Source: Kurthia zopfii
GTDB taxonomy: Bacteria; Bacillota; Bacilli; Bacillales_A; Planococcaceae
NCBI RefSeq assembly: GCF_003143955.1
Contig: NZ_QFVS01000014.1
Span: 1 to 59,138 of the forward strand
Reading direction: 5' to 3'
Length of the DNA stretch: 59,138 nt
Both the position numbers and the translations under genes were made by a program. Below are positions 25,875-34,169 of this stretch, in pieces (position 1 is the stretch's first letter; the number at the start of each line of letters is the position of its first letter). A model generated the notes under the pieces. That model saw only the letters and a program-made list of their open reading frames with translations. It did no database searches and was not told the origin of the DNA.

Positions 25875-26327
25875 TTGTCTACATATTGGTTCACCGCAAA
25901 CGGATTTGAAAGATTTGAAGCCGAACAACAACGATTAATTACACATCATCATGAAATGTTTCAAGAACTTAAAGAAATCATCCAGATGGATCAGCATGGC
26001 GTGAATATCCAGCCTTTACTGAATGAAGTGGAACATCTCTCAGCAATGATTAAACAACTAAACTTTATGAAACCTCAAATAAAAATCATAAAAAAGAAAC
26101 CGTCATCTCCTATCATAGAGATCGGTTCCCGCGTGAAAGTACAATATAATCATGAAGAGATTGTGAAATATACGATTACAGGATACGGTGAGACAGACTT
26201 GAACAAGCATCGCATCTCCTATACGACACCGCTTGCTCAAGCATTAATTGGCCGTCCAATTGATGATGAATTTGAATTTACACATCATGGGTTAACCGAG
26301 TTGATTACGATTTTGGGGATCAGTTAG
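25875..26327 (+). CDS. GreA/GreB-like transcription factor without the canonical acidic tip
   Basis: 150 residues. A helical N-terminal hairpin (about 1-65) and a C-terminal FKBP-like GreA/GreB domain (about 80-150, 'IEIGSRVKVQYN...YTTPLAQALIGRPIDDEFEF') are visible. The true GreA tip motif (DLSENAEY), whose acidic residues drive RNA cleavage, is absent. So it probably binds RNA polymerase in the secondary channel and modulates it, or is a nonclassical Gre homologue like Rnk/Gfh1. TTG start after AAAGG. Its last 36 bp overlap the convergent DUF1643 gene. Confidence 0.8.
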   Translation: MSTYWFTANGFERFEAEQQRLITHHHEMFQELKEIIQMDQHGVNIQPLLNEVEHLSAMIKQLNFMKPQIKIIKKKPSSPIIEIGSRVKVQYNHEEIVKYTITGYGETDLNKHRISYTTPLAQALIGRPIDDEFEFTHHGLTELITILGIS

Positions 26328-26915
26328 CGCTTCAAAATCGGATATCGGCAAAATCTCCTCGATGACTTTCTTCTTTGGAGATTCAGGATTCCCCTTTCTC
26401 GTTACGGAATGACTATGTCCATATTTGAATACAAATGTGTCTTCTAATAGACCTGTTTCTTCTATTAATTGGTAGACAAATTGAACAGCTTCATCAAAAC
26501 GCTTCTTCGTGATATAACTCGGTCGATCTCCCCATGCCAAAATGAATGTATCGCAGTTAGAGATTGCCAATTTAATCGACTCTCGATTCATTAAAATAAA
26601 TTCCTTCAATGAATCGTCCGAAGCAAGCTCTCTAAACTGCTCTGACGTCCCTACATTATAAGGAAAAAGATTAACAAACGTCAAAACCTGATAATTTTGC
26701 TTACATAAGAAGCGAATCATTTGGTTCGTCTCAATATCTGAATTGAACTGCTCCGCTCCAAGTGGGTGTAGATTGAGGACAGTTACCTTCATCTCCGTAT
26801 TACTCTCCATATGATCTGCTTGTAGCATGAATCTCAGCTTCACTTTAACTCCATTTACCTCGATTGTCTTTTTGTCGATCAAATCAACAAACACTTGCGC
26901 TGGATATCTAGCCAT
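26292..26915 (-). CDS. DUF1643-like protein, second copy
   Basis: 207 residues. 'VTVLNLHPLGAEQFNSD', 'FVNLFPYNVG' and 'FILAWGDRPSY' line up with the DUF1643 landmarks of the protein at 18425-19054, but with low overall similarity and an extra N-terminal strand pair. Function unknown. ATG with AAGGGG upstream. Convergent with, and overlapping, the Gre-like gene by 36 bp. Confidence 0.75.
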   Translation of the reverse strand: MARYPAQVFVDLIDKKTIEVNGVKVKLRFMLQADHMESNTEMKVTVLNLHPLGAEQFNSDIETNQMIRFLCKQNYQVLTFVNLFPYNVGTSEQFRELASDDSLKEFILMNRESIKLAISNCDTFILAWGDRPSYITKKRFDEAVQFVYQLIEETGLLEDTFVFKYGHSHSVTRKGNPESPKKKVIEEILPISDFEALTDPQNRNQLG

Positions 26916-27182
26916 CTACTCGTCACCCCTTCCGCTTCATTATACCAAAATGCCCAACAAATTCCATGACCATATAGAATAATCTTCGTTTTTATAATTT
27001 ATACTATTTATTTGTTCAAAACTCATTATTCCGTTTTCTTCAAAATATAATGAATAACTTTAATAAAATAATCAAAAAACAGCATAAAAATATCTTATTA
27101 TTTGTAATTTTAAGCATAAAAGTATTATTATTTTTCCAAAAAGACCATTTTTGCTATCATTTGGTACTTTATAAGGAAATAC

Positions 27183-30100
27183 AAATTAAAACCGGCAAGC
27201 GCAGCAATTCTTAGTTCTGCCCTAGTACTATCTTCATTAACTGGTCTAGCTACTACAGCAGATGCTGCAACAAAAGTTAAAAACGTAACTTCTTCAGCAA
27301 AAATCAAAAAAGGTAAGCTTGTTAAAAAATCAGACGGTAAAATCATTAAGGGCTATGCTTCATACAAGGGCGTAATCTTTAAAAACGGTAAGAAATTCAA
27401 AGGACTTCTTAACAAACGCTATTACAACAACGGTAAAAAAGCGACTGGCCTTTTCAAATCTAAATACTACAAAAACGGTTCACTTGGAACTGGCACATAT
27501 AAAAACAACTACTACAAAAAAGGTTCACTATTCACTGGTAAGTTAAAAGGTGTTTACTATCAAAAAGGTAAAGTATTCACGGGTGTGACATCTAAAGGCA
27601 ATTACTATAAAAAAGGTAAATTAGGAACGGGTTCTTACAAAGGAATCTATTACTCAGTAGGTAAGAAATTAACTGGCCTTACAAGCAAAGGCGTTTACTA
27701 CAAAAACGGTAAATTAGGAAACGGTGTATACAAAGACGTTCTTTATAAATCAGGTAAGCCTTTCAACGGTACTTTAAAAGATGAAGTATATGTAAATGGT
27801 AAAGTTGACGCAAACAAAACGGCTAATTTAGTATTCTCTAACGCACAAGCGGCTTTCAATTTACATGAAGCTTCATTCAAATCGGCTCAAAAACAAGTAG
27901 AGGATTTAACTTCTCTTGCGAAAAAAGCTGGTGTAACTCCTGCTAAAGCGGCATCACTACAAGTGAAATCAGCGACAGAGATCCAAGACTTCATCGCTAA
28001 ATATAGCAACACAGATTTCAAAACACTTTCAGCTGCTGAATTAGATGCTTTCAAAGCTGAATTAAGTAAATGTACTGCAGAAGCTACTACAAACTTAGAA
28101 GCAGTTTCAAAATTAGTAAATGATTCGACAATGTCATTACTAAGTGCGATCTCAGCAATGAAATCATTCGCTACTGAAGAGCAAAAAGCAGAATTCACAA
28201 AACTAACTACTCAAGCGAATATTGTTATTCATGCGCTTAAAGCAGCAGGCGTAGATACTTCTAAACTAGAAGACGCTTTAAAGCAAACTGACATCAAAGT
28301 TCCAGAAATCGAAACTCCAGGTACTGGCGGTGGCACTGAAACTCCGGGGACTGGTACTGAAACTCCAGGTACTGGCGGTAACACTGGTGGCGGTAACACT
28401 GGCGGCGGTAACACTGGCGGCGGTAACACTGGCGGCGGTAACACTGGCGGCGGTAACACTGGCGGCGGTAACACTGGCGGCGGTAACACTGGCGGCGGTA
28501 CTGTAATTGAGACACCAGAAGAAGTAGCGAAGAAAGAATTCGAATCAGCTACTAAAGCTCTTGCAGAAAAACAAGATGCTTTTAAGGAAGCGACAGAACA
28601 ACAAACATCATTAAAAGCAATTAAAGATAAATTAGATGCTGCTCAATCCAAAACTCCAATCGAACCACCTGTTGTAGAAGGTAAATCTGCTAAGCTAATC
28701 CAATCAGATGCTGCCCCTGAAACAGATGCTATTAAAGCATTCATTGACAAGTATAAAAATACTAATTTCACAGGTTTAAACCCTGATAAAGTAATTGAAT
28801 TTAATAAAGAATACACTGCTGTACAAAAACAAGTAACAGATAAACTTAATGCGGCTGCGAAAGATTTAGTAACAACTGTCAGTGTAATCAACAAAGCTGT
28901 TGAAAAATTAACACCATTTGCTACACCAGAACAACAAGCTGCGATTTCAACAGCATTACAAACTTCTTTAGAAGCTGTAAAAGCAGTTGAAGAAGCAAAA
29001 GTTGAACTTGAAGGATTACAAGATCTTCAAAACAAACTGAAAAAACAAGCAATTGAAAACGCAATGAAAGTAGCAGAAGCTGCAGTGAAAGCTTTAGAAA
29101 CTAATCCTACTCAAGAGAAAATCGATGCTGCTCAAGCTGCTGTAGATGCTCTTCTTGCTTTAGATAAAGACTATGATGTTAAAGCTTTCAATTCTGCGAT
29201 TGCTGAAGCTCAGAAATTAGTAGATGCTAAAACTGAAAAAGAAAACATTGAAAAAGCTACGAATGCTGTGAACGCTCTTTTCTCTGACGAAAATAAAACA
29301 GTTATTGCTGATTCAGTAGTTCAAAATACTATTAATGAAGCTAAAAAGCTTGTTGAGAATCTTAAAGACTCACAAGTGAAAACTGAACTTGAAGGAAAAA
29401 TCATTTCAGCTTCTACTCAACTAAAGAAAGCTCTAGAAAGTTTAAAAACAGGACTTTCAACAGATGGTCAAATTGTTGTAGAAGACGCTAACAAGCAAAT
29501 TGATGAACTGTTCACTTTCCAAATGGCTGGTATTGCATTAGTAAAGGAAAGTGAAAGTGAAAGTGAAAAAGTCACTGCTTTTGATAGAAACGCTACTGGT
29601 AATACTCTAAAAGAGTCTAAAACATTAACTACTGCTCAAATGAACGAAGGTATTCTAGCTACTTTAGAAAGAATCAACGCGGATAAACTAGTGACACTAG
29701 ACAAGAAAAATCCTCCTTTGAATATTGAATCAAGTCAAAAACATGGTTATACTGTATTCACCGTAACTGCTAATAACTTTTCAAAAGAAATCTTTGACAA
29801 GTTAGATGGCAATAAAAATAATGCTTATTTAATTACTGTAAACAATAAAGTAGCTGAGGGAATTTCTACAAAAGCTTATAAAATCTTATTCCAAGTTATT
29901 GACGGTAAGGTAGAAGCGAAATTTGTAGAGAGTACTGTGAATGACGATAAATTCTCAATCGATGCTGCTACTGATGCAGTGAACGCTCTTTTCTCTGATG
30001 ATAATACGCTTAGTCTTGACATAGATGAAGCGAAAATCAGCGCTGCTAAAATTCTTGTTGACAAAATTAAAGATTCACAAAAATCAAAGGATTTATCATC

Positions 30101-30662
30101 TAAACTAGAAACTGCTTCTAAACTTCTAGTAGAAAAAGAAATCGCTGAACTTGAAAAAGGGATTCAAGCTGATGGTTCATTAGCGGTTAAAGGCGAAAAT
30201 TTAAACTTTGACGATGTATTCACTTTCCAAATGGCTGGTATTGCATTAGATACGGATAACACTGTCACTGCTTTTAGTAAATTAATTACTCCAACTAATC
30301 TAAAAGAAGCAAAAACATTAACTACTACTCAAATGAACGAAGGTATTCTAGCTACTTTAGAAAGAATTAACGCTGCTAAACCAGTGACACTAGACGAGAA
30401 TGATCCTTCTTTAAACATTGTACCAAGTCAAAAACATGGTTATACTGTGTTCACTGTAACTGCTAATAACTTTTCAAAAGAAATCTTTGACAAGTTAGAT
30501 GGTCCAGTAGTTACAGGTGATGGCTACTACACAAATCGTTATAACATCACAGTAAATCCTAAGTCACCTTCAAATGAAGCACCTTTTATTCTTAAATTGT
30601 CTTCTGACAATGGTAATGTAAAAGCTACTTTTGAGGCGAAAAGAGTAAAAACAAAACAATAA
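27183..30662 (+). CDS. Large surface protein with YY/TG repeats and duplicated C-terminal module; start codon missing
   Basis: The frame runs open from 27120 and from 27183 reads a clear signal peptide (ends 'GLATTADAA'), but no ATG, GTG or TTG occurs in frame until GTG 27585, deep inside the repeats. AAGGAAA at 27173-27179 marks where initiation should be. Order of parts: signal peptide, YY/TG repeats (about 27280-27810), a helical region, an (NTGGG)8 linker (28380-28499), a second helical region, then two copies of a module ending 'FTFQMAGIAL...LATLERIN...HGYTVFTVTANNFSKEIFDKLDG' (about 29260-29930 and 29970-30650). About 1,159 residues. The repeats match the two S-layer-like proteins, so it is likely wall-associated. 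It may be a silenced gene, or the start may be lost to a 1-base indel in the AAAA run at 27188-27191 plus ATG to ATT. Confidence 0.8.
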   Translation, partial: KLKPASAAILSSALVLSSLTGLATTADAATKVKNVTSSAKIKKGKLVKKSDGKIIKGYASYKGVIFKNGKKFKGLLNKRYYNNGKKATGLFKSKYYKNGSLGTGTYKNNYYKKGSLFTGKLKGVYYQKGKVFTGVTSKGNYYKKGKLGTGSYKGIYYSVGKKLTGLTSKGVYYKNGKLGNGVYKDVLYKSGKPFNGTLKDEVYVNGKVDANKTANLVFSNAQAAFNLHEASFKSAQKQVEDLTSLAKKAGVTPAKAASLQVKSATEIQDFIAKYSNTDFKTLSAAELDAFKAELSKCTAEATTNLEAVSKLVNDSTMSLLSAISAMKSFATEEQKAEFTKLTTQANIVIHALKAAGVDTSKLEDALKQTDIKVPEIETPGTGGGTETPGTGTETPGTGGNTGGGNTGGGNTGGGNTGGGNTGGGNTGGGNTGGGNTGGGTVIETPEEVAKKEFESATKALAEKQDAFKEATEQQTSLKAIKDKLDAAQSKTPIEPPVVEGKSAKLIQSDAAPETDAIKAFIDKYKNTNFTGLNPDKVIEFNKEYTAVQKQVTDKLNAAAKDLVTTVSVINKAVEKLTPFATPEQQAAISTALQTSLEAVKAVEEAKVELEGLQDLQNKLKKQAIENAMKVAEAAVKALETNPTQEKIDAAQAAVDALLALDKDYDVKAFNSAIAEAQKLVDAKTEKENIEKATNAVNALFSDENKTVIADSVVQNTINEAKKLVENLKDSQVKTELEGKIISASTQLKKALESLKTGLSTDGQIVVEDANKQIDELFTFQMAGIALVKESESESEKVTAFDRNATGNTLKESKTLTTAQMNEGILATLERINADKLVTLDKKNPPLNIESSQKHGYTVFTVTANNFSKEIFDKLDGNKNNAYLITVNNKVAEGISTKAYKILFQVIDGKVEAKFVESTVNDDKFSIDAATDAVNALFSDDNTLSLDIDEAKISAAKILVDKIKDSQKSKDLSSKLETASKLLVEKEIAELEKGIQADGSLAVKGENLNFDDVFTFQMAGIALDTDNTVTAFSKLITPTNLKEAKTLTTTQMNEGILATLERINAAKPVTLDENDPSLNIVPSQKHGYTVFTVTANNFSKEIFDKLDGPVVTGDGYYTNRYNITVNPKSPSNEAPFILKLSSDNGNVKATFEAKRVKTKQ
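28380..28499 (+). repeat. 15-bp tandem repeat, eight copies (NTGGG linker)
   Basis: Unit AACACTGGCGGCGGT, eight copies, one with GGT for GGC. All other units are the same, so the array is young or homogenised. Encodes a flexible Asn-Thr-Gly-Gly-Gly linker inside the surface protein and is expected to vary in copy number. Confidence 0.95.
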
Positions 30663-30669
30663 ACCCCAA

Positions 30670-30702
30670 AACACCACGGTCGCATAGCGATCGTGGTGTT
30701 TC
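30670..30702. terminator. Bidirectional terminator
   Basis: AAACACCACG-G-TCGC / GCGA-T-CGTGGTGTTT stem with a 3-nt loop, serving the convergent surface-protein and sigma-factor genes. Confidence 0.9.
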
Positions 30703-30707
30703 TTTGT

Positions 30708-31244
30708 TTACATGTGTAAGCGGCATTCTTTGCGGAGTCTCGTGATGATGCGACTTTTTCTTTTTTGGAGGGCTGCTGCGTTCATACCGAATGCGCGGCC
30801 TATTTCTTCATGTGAATAGCCATCAATATAGTATGCGATGATGATTGCCAGCTCCTCCTGTGTCAAAAAAAGCTCTAATGTCTCAACAATTAATGGCGTT
30901 CGATTCGGCTTCACCTCATGTAAGAACTCGTGGATTTCCGTATTCTCCGTTGGCACAAAATGCTCATCATACTTGTAGCTCGCCTTCAATTCATCCAGCA
31001 ATGCCCCACGAATGGTCTGCGAAGCGTACGGCTCGAAGTCACCTCTCGTTGGATCAAATCTCTCCCATGCCTTCCAAATCGCTACGCGCGCGGCTTGACG
31101 AAACTGCTCATGATCTTTGTAAATCCCTAACTTTCTCATATGTGATGTAATCATTGGCTCCAACTTCTCTAACATTTCCTCAAACTTCATCTGATCCTCT
31201 TTGCTCAATACCGGTATTGCTTGTATTCCCTTGGGTATATTCAT
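30708..31244 (-). CDS. Orphan sigma-70-family RNA polymerase sigma factor
   Basis: 178 residues. Region 2 is visible ('EQFRQAARVAIWKAWERFDP' and 'GDFEPYASQTIRGALLDELK') and region 4 as a C-terminal HTH ('LTQEELAIIIAYYIDGYSHE...RAFGMNAAALQKRKSRI'). There is no region 1 and almost no region 3, so it is an alternative factor of the ECF/SigH-like size, resembling competence or stress sigma factors. No anti-sigma gene adjoins it. Translation start uncertain: ATG 31244 lacks a good ribosome site, while an in-frame ATG about 18 codons in is preceded by AAAGAGGA. Confidence 0.85.
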   Translation of the reverse strand: MNIPKGIQAIPVLSKEDQMKFEEMLEKLEPMITSHMRKLGIYKDHEQFRQAARVAIWKAWERFDPTRGDFEPYASQTIRGALLDELKASYKYDEHFVPTENTEIHEFLHEVKPNRTPLIVETLELFLTQEELAIIIAYYIDGYSHEEIGRAFGMNAAALQKRKSRIITRLRKECRLHM

Positions 31245-31519
31245 CTTACGAAAAAAGAGGATTTTCGTACAAAGCCGGTTTTACAAATTTAAAAAGCGTC
31301 CGAATCGCAAGGGAATATTAGCCAAAATCCAATCATTCCTGCGCTTTTCCCCTTTCGTTTTGCACGATTTTCATAATCGACATCCAGCTATTTAATACAT
31401 GGCATTTTCGAATGAATTCAACCTTCATTTTATTAATTTGGTAATTATTTTACTGAAAACCATTTAATCCCTTCTTCACCTTATAAAATAGACTCATACC
31501 ACTATTTTGGAGGGATTTT

Positions 31520-31906
31520 ATGCATTGTATTTTTAATTTACCAGAGAATTTAAATGTCGAATTTTTCGAAGGCGATTTATTTGTCACACCACCGAAACTA
31601 CAAAATTGTTTCTGTGAGGGGCGACTCCATATGCACGAGAAAAGAGTTCAAGCAATCAAACATTCCTATACATTTGAATCGGGTGTCGTCATGATTCATT
31701 TGATGATTCGAACTTATCGCTGTAGCTGTTGTAAACATCAATTCACTTGTGATGGGCAACTTGGCGTTCAAAAAGGTACAACACAAAACTTTCGTCAAAT
31801 CGCAGTCGATTATGCCGAAGCCACATCCTTACAAAAAGCTGCGCTGAAATTTTCCACACCTAAGTCGACTATTTGGCATTGGCAAAAACAGCTGTCATTT
31901 CAATAG
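31520..31906 (+). CDS. Small zinc-finger/HTH protein, ISL3-transposase-N-terminus-like
   Basis: 128 residues. Two Cys pairs ('NCFCEG' and 'YRCSCCKHQFTC') frame a small zinc finger, followed by an HTH ('YAEATSLQKAALKFSTPKST'). The order matches the N-terminal DNA-binding part of ISL3-family transposases, but there is no catalytic domain and the gene ends cleanly. Strong TTGGAGGG before the ATG. Either a trimmed transposase remnant or a domesticated DNA-binding protein. No terminal inverted repeats seen nearby. Confidence 0.6.
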   Translation: MHCIFNLPENLNVEFFEGDLFVTPPKLQNCFCEGRLHMHEKRVQAIKHSYTFESGVVMIHLMIRTYRCSCCKHQFTCDGQLGVQKGTTQNFRQIAVDYAEATSLQKAALKFSTPKSTIWHWQKQLSFQ

Positions 31907-32045
31907 AAAAAAGACAAATTAACGCTATTTTTATTACATTATTTTGAAACTATATTTTAAAATAAGGATTTATTAACCATTTTTGATTATTAAAGACAAT
32001 TATCAGACAAAAAATATATAATATTGTGTAGGAAGGAATGATAAA

Positions 32046-32636
32046 ATGAAATTGAAAAAGATGTCCACAATCGCTCTTAGTTTATTATTAGCAAGTTCAC
32101 TAGTTGCGTGTGGCGCAGAAGAAGGTACAGCAGATCCAAAAACGAAGGCAAGTCAATCGAAGGCGGGGTCACTAGGATATGCAAAGCAACTTAGTAATGA
32201 TTTGCCATGGTTGACGGAGGATCATATTGAATTGAGCGACGATTCTAGTTCATTCATTAAAGCGAATGAAACATTATTCTCAAGTAATAAAAAAGCGGAT
32301 CTCAATGAATTGAAAAAACAAACTGATTCCACGATTTCAGCAATACACCTATTCAAATCTGTCACACCATACTTATCAAATATTGTCTCTGTTAAGGGTA
32401 CAGTTATTTCAATCGAAGAAATTTCAGAAGATGGCCCGATGGTTACAAATGTTGATGTGACTGATGAAGAAGGTAACACGTATTCTTATATTAGTTATAA
32501 AAAAACAAAGGATATTTTTGATGGCGATGTCGTAGAATTTTGGGGTACTCCTCTTGGCGTCTATAGTTTCGACAATGTCTCAGGCGGTTTAACAAACTCC
32601 ATTGCAATTTTCGGTGGTCAAATCGAAAAACGTTAA
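32046..32636 (+). CDS. Lipoprotein with OB-fold-like domain
   Basis: 196 residues; lipobox 'SLVAC' (Cys22) after a typical signal. The C-terminal half, 'VSVKGTVISIEEISEDG...TYSYISYKKTKDIFDGDVVEFWG', reads as an OB-fold like those in small Bacillales lipoproteins. AGGAAGG before the ATG. Monocistronic with a strong terminator. Role unknown. Confidence 0.8.
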   Translation: MKLKKMSTIALSLLLASSLVACGAEEGTADPKTKASQSKAGSLGYAKQLSNDLPWLTEDHIELSDDSSSFIKANETLFSSNKKADLNELKKQTDSTISAIHLFKSVTPYLSNIVSVKGTVISIEEISEDGPMVTNVDVTDEEGNTYSYISYKKTKDIFDGDVVEFWGTPLGVYSFDNVSGGLTNSIAIFGGQIEKR

Positions 32637-32669
32637 TGCTCATTTTGCACTTATTCTTTTATTCATACA

Positions 32670-32693
32670 AAAAGCCCAGCGAATGCTGGGCTT
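32670..32693. terminator. Bidirectional terminator
   Basis: AAGCCCAGC / GCTGGGCTT, 4-nt loop, T-rich on both sides. Serves the lipoprotein gene and the minus-strand remnant at 32706. Confidence 0.8.
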
Positions 32694-32705
32694 CTCTACT
32701 TCACT

Positions 32706-32939
32706 TTATTTCACGATCACTTTTTTAGATGCACTCGTACCTGCTGGTGTTGTAACGGATACATAACATTTGAACACTTTGATTTTTTTCAAGGATTTAC
32801 TAGCTGTACTAACTTTTTGATACATTATTCCAGCTTTTTTTATTTAAATTTTTGCCGATTGCGCTTGTGCTGTCATACCCTGGGTTAAAAATGTTGCCGT
32901 AATAACACCCGTCACTATTGTAATACCTAATTTATTCAC
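32706..32939 (-). pseudogene. Small secreted protein gene with an in-frame stop
   Basis: GTG 32939 with a perfect AGGAGG upstream opens a signal peptide ('GITIVTGVITATFLTQGM' then 'TAQAQ'). TAA at 32844-32846 interrupts codon 32, and the same frame continues for 45 codons ('KKAGIMYQKVSTASKSLKKI...ASKKVIVK') to a second TAA at 32706. As the flanks stay in frame, it looks like a 77-residue secreted protein damaged by one nonsense change. One base substitution would restore it (e.g. TAA from CAA or AAA). Confidence 0.65.
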
Positions 32940-33027
32940 TGTATAACCTCCTAATATCTTTATAGATTATGAAGGAATTTACATACAAAATATACCTCAG
33001 ATAACTTAAATTAGTACGTTTATGATG

Positions 33028-33981
33028 TCAATAAAATTTTATAGTATTTTTCAAACTATAAAATGCTTTACGATGATGATATTGGACTTGTAAATCTAAC
33101 TTTCGCCAACTTCTTTTAAAGCGACTGCTCGATAAATCGCTCAACCATGCTTTTAAGATTTTTTTATGAGCGGGTTTTGGAAAATATAAAAAATACTCTT
33201 TCAAATCAGCAAGTACATTTTGCCGACTAAATTGCTGGCACGCTGGACATTGCCATGTTCTTGTATTTAATTTTTCCATAAAATTGTAGCAATAAGGACA
33301 TAAAAATCCTGTATGTAAATCAGCGAATTCAAATTTATAATAGGCACTTAAATCATAGGGTTCATATAATTTTTGACCGTTTTTTAATTTTAAAATTAAA
33401 GAATCCATAGCTAGATGAGGAGAATGGTGTCGCATATTTTTTAGAATATAATTTTCAATTTCGTATAAATCAAGTAAAGTAGCTGTTGTGTTCGAACCAT
33501 CCACAATACTTGTTAAATTTGGGAAAACGACTGCTCCATAGATCGATATTTCATGTCCCCGTCGCATACACCATTCACGCAGTTTGTAAATTTGCTTCTC
33601 TACTTGTACTTCTGGACTTCTTAATTTTTGTTCCCCTTGTCCATCAATTTTCCGAATTAATTGTTGTGGGTTTTTAGTAAAATAAATAGTACCTGATATA
33701 TTTTTCACTTCCAAAAGAACGATACAACTTTCTGTTAAAACTAAAAAATCCATTTGAAAAAAGCCATCACAATCTAACATTACATCATGAAAAATATGAA
33801 TATTTTCTGCATGACGATAGCGATCCAGATGTTTCGCAACCACCCGCTCCCCGAAATCCCCTGCCTCCATTTGCGCCAAATCTTTCGCAACACGTAGACG
33901 GACTGATTCATTTTTTAGACGCGCATTCAATTTTTGCCAACTAGCAATTCGGATATTTGGCATAAAACTTTTCTGAATCAT
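33028..33981 (-). CDS. NERD-domain nuclease-like protein with zinc ribbon
   Basis: 317 residues. A NERD domain (about 35-160) shows 'GDFGERVV', 'FHDVMLDCDGFFQMDFLVL' and the nuclease core 'CIVLLEVKNISGTI' with Asp and Glu-x-Lys in place. A C-terminal zinc ribbon ('CPYC...WQCPAC', about 245-270) precedes a basic tail. NERD proteins are predicted nucleases in DNA-processing or defence contexts. ATG 33981 has GGAGG 7 nt upstream; an in-frame ATG at 34074 would add an unrelated leader. Monocistronic. Confidence 0.87.
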   Translation of the reverse strand: MIQKSFMPNIRIASWQKLNARLKNESVRLRVAKDLAQMEAGDFGERVVAKHLDRYRHAENIHIFHDVMLDCDGFFQMDFLVLTESCIVLLEVKNISGTIYFTKNPQQLIRKIDGQGEQKLRSPEVQVEKQIYKLREWCMRRGHEISIYGAVVFPNLTSIVDGSNTTATLLDLYEIENYILKNMRHHSPHLAMDSLILKLKNGQKLYEPYDLSAYYKFEFADLHTGFLCPYCYNFMEKLNTRTWQCPACQQFSRQNVLADLKEYFLYFPKPAHKKILKAWLSDLSSSRFKRSWRKLDLQVQYHHRKAFYSLKNTIKFY

Positions 33982-34169
33982 ATCAAATCCTCCTTTTTTC
34001 CATCTTAAGACATCCACCTCCAAAAACCAAAACCGCTTTTTTAGAAAATGAGCTTCAAATTTAGCCAAAAGCATTCATCTATCTAAAAACATATGCGTAT
34101 TTCCCCATCGTTTAAGAACTTTGTCTTCTTTTGCAAAAGTTTTGAGGACTTGAGTTGAGTTGTTTTGGT

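Noticed and set aside
28229..28515. Minus-strand Pro/Val-rich and Cys/Arg-rich frames
   Set aside because: Antisense readings of the NTGGG minisatellite.
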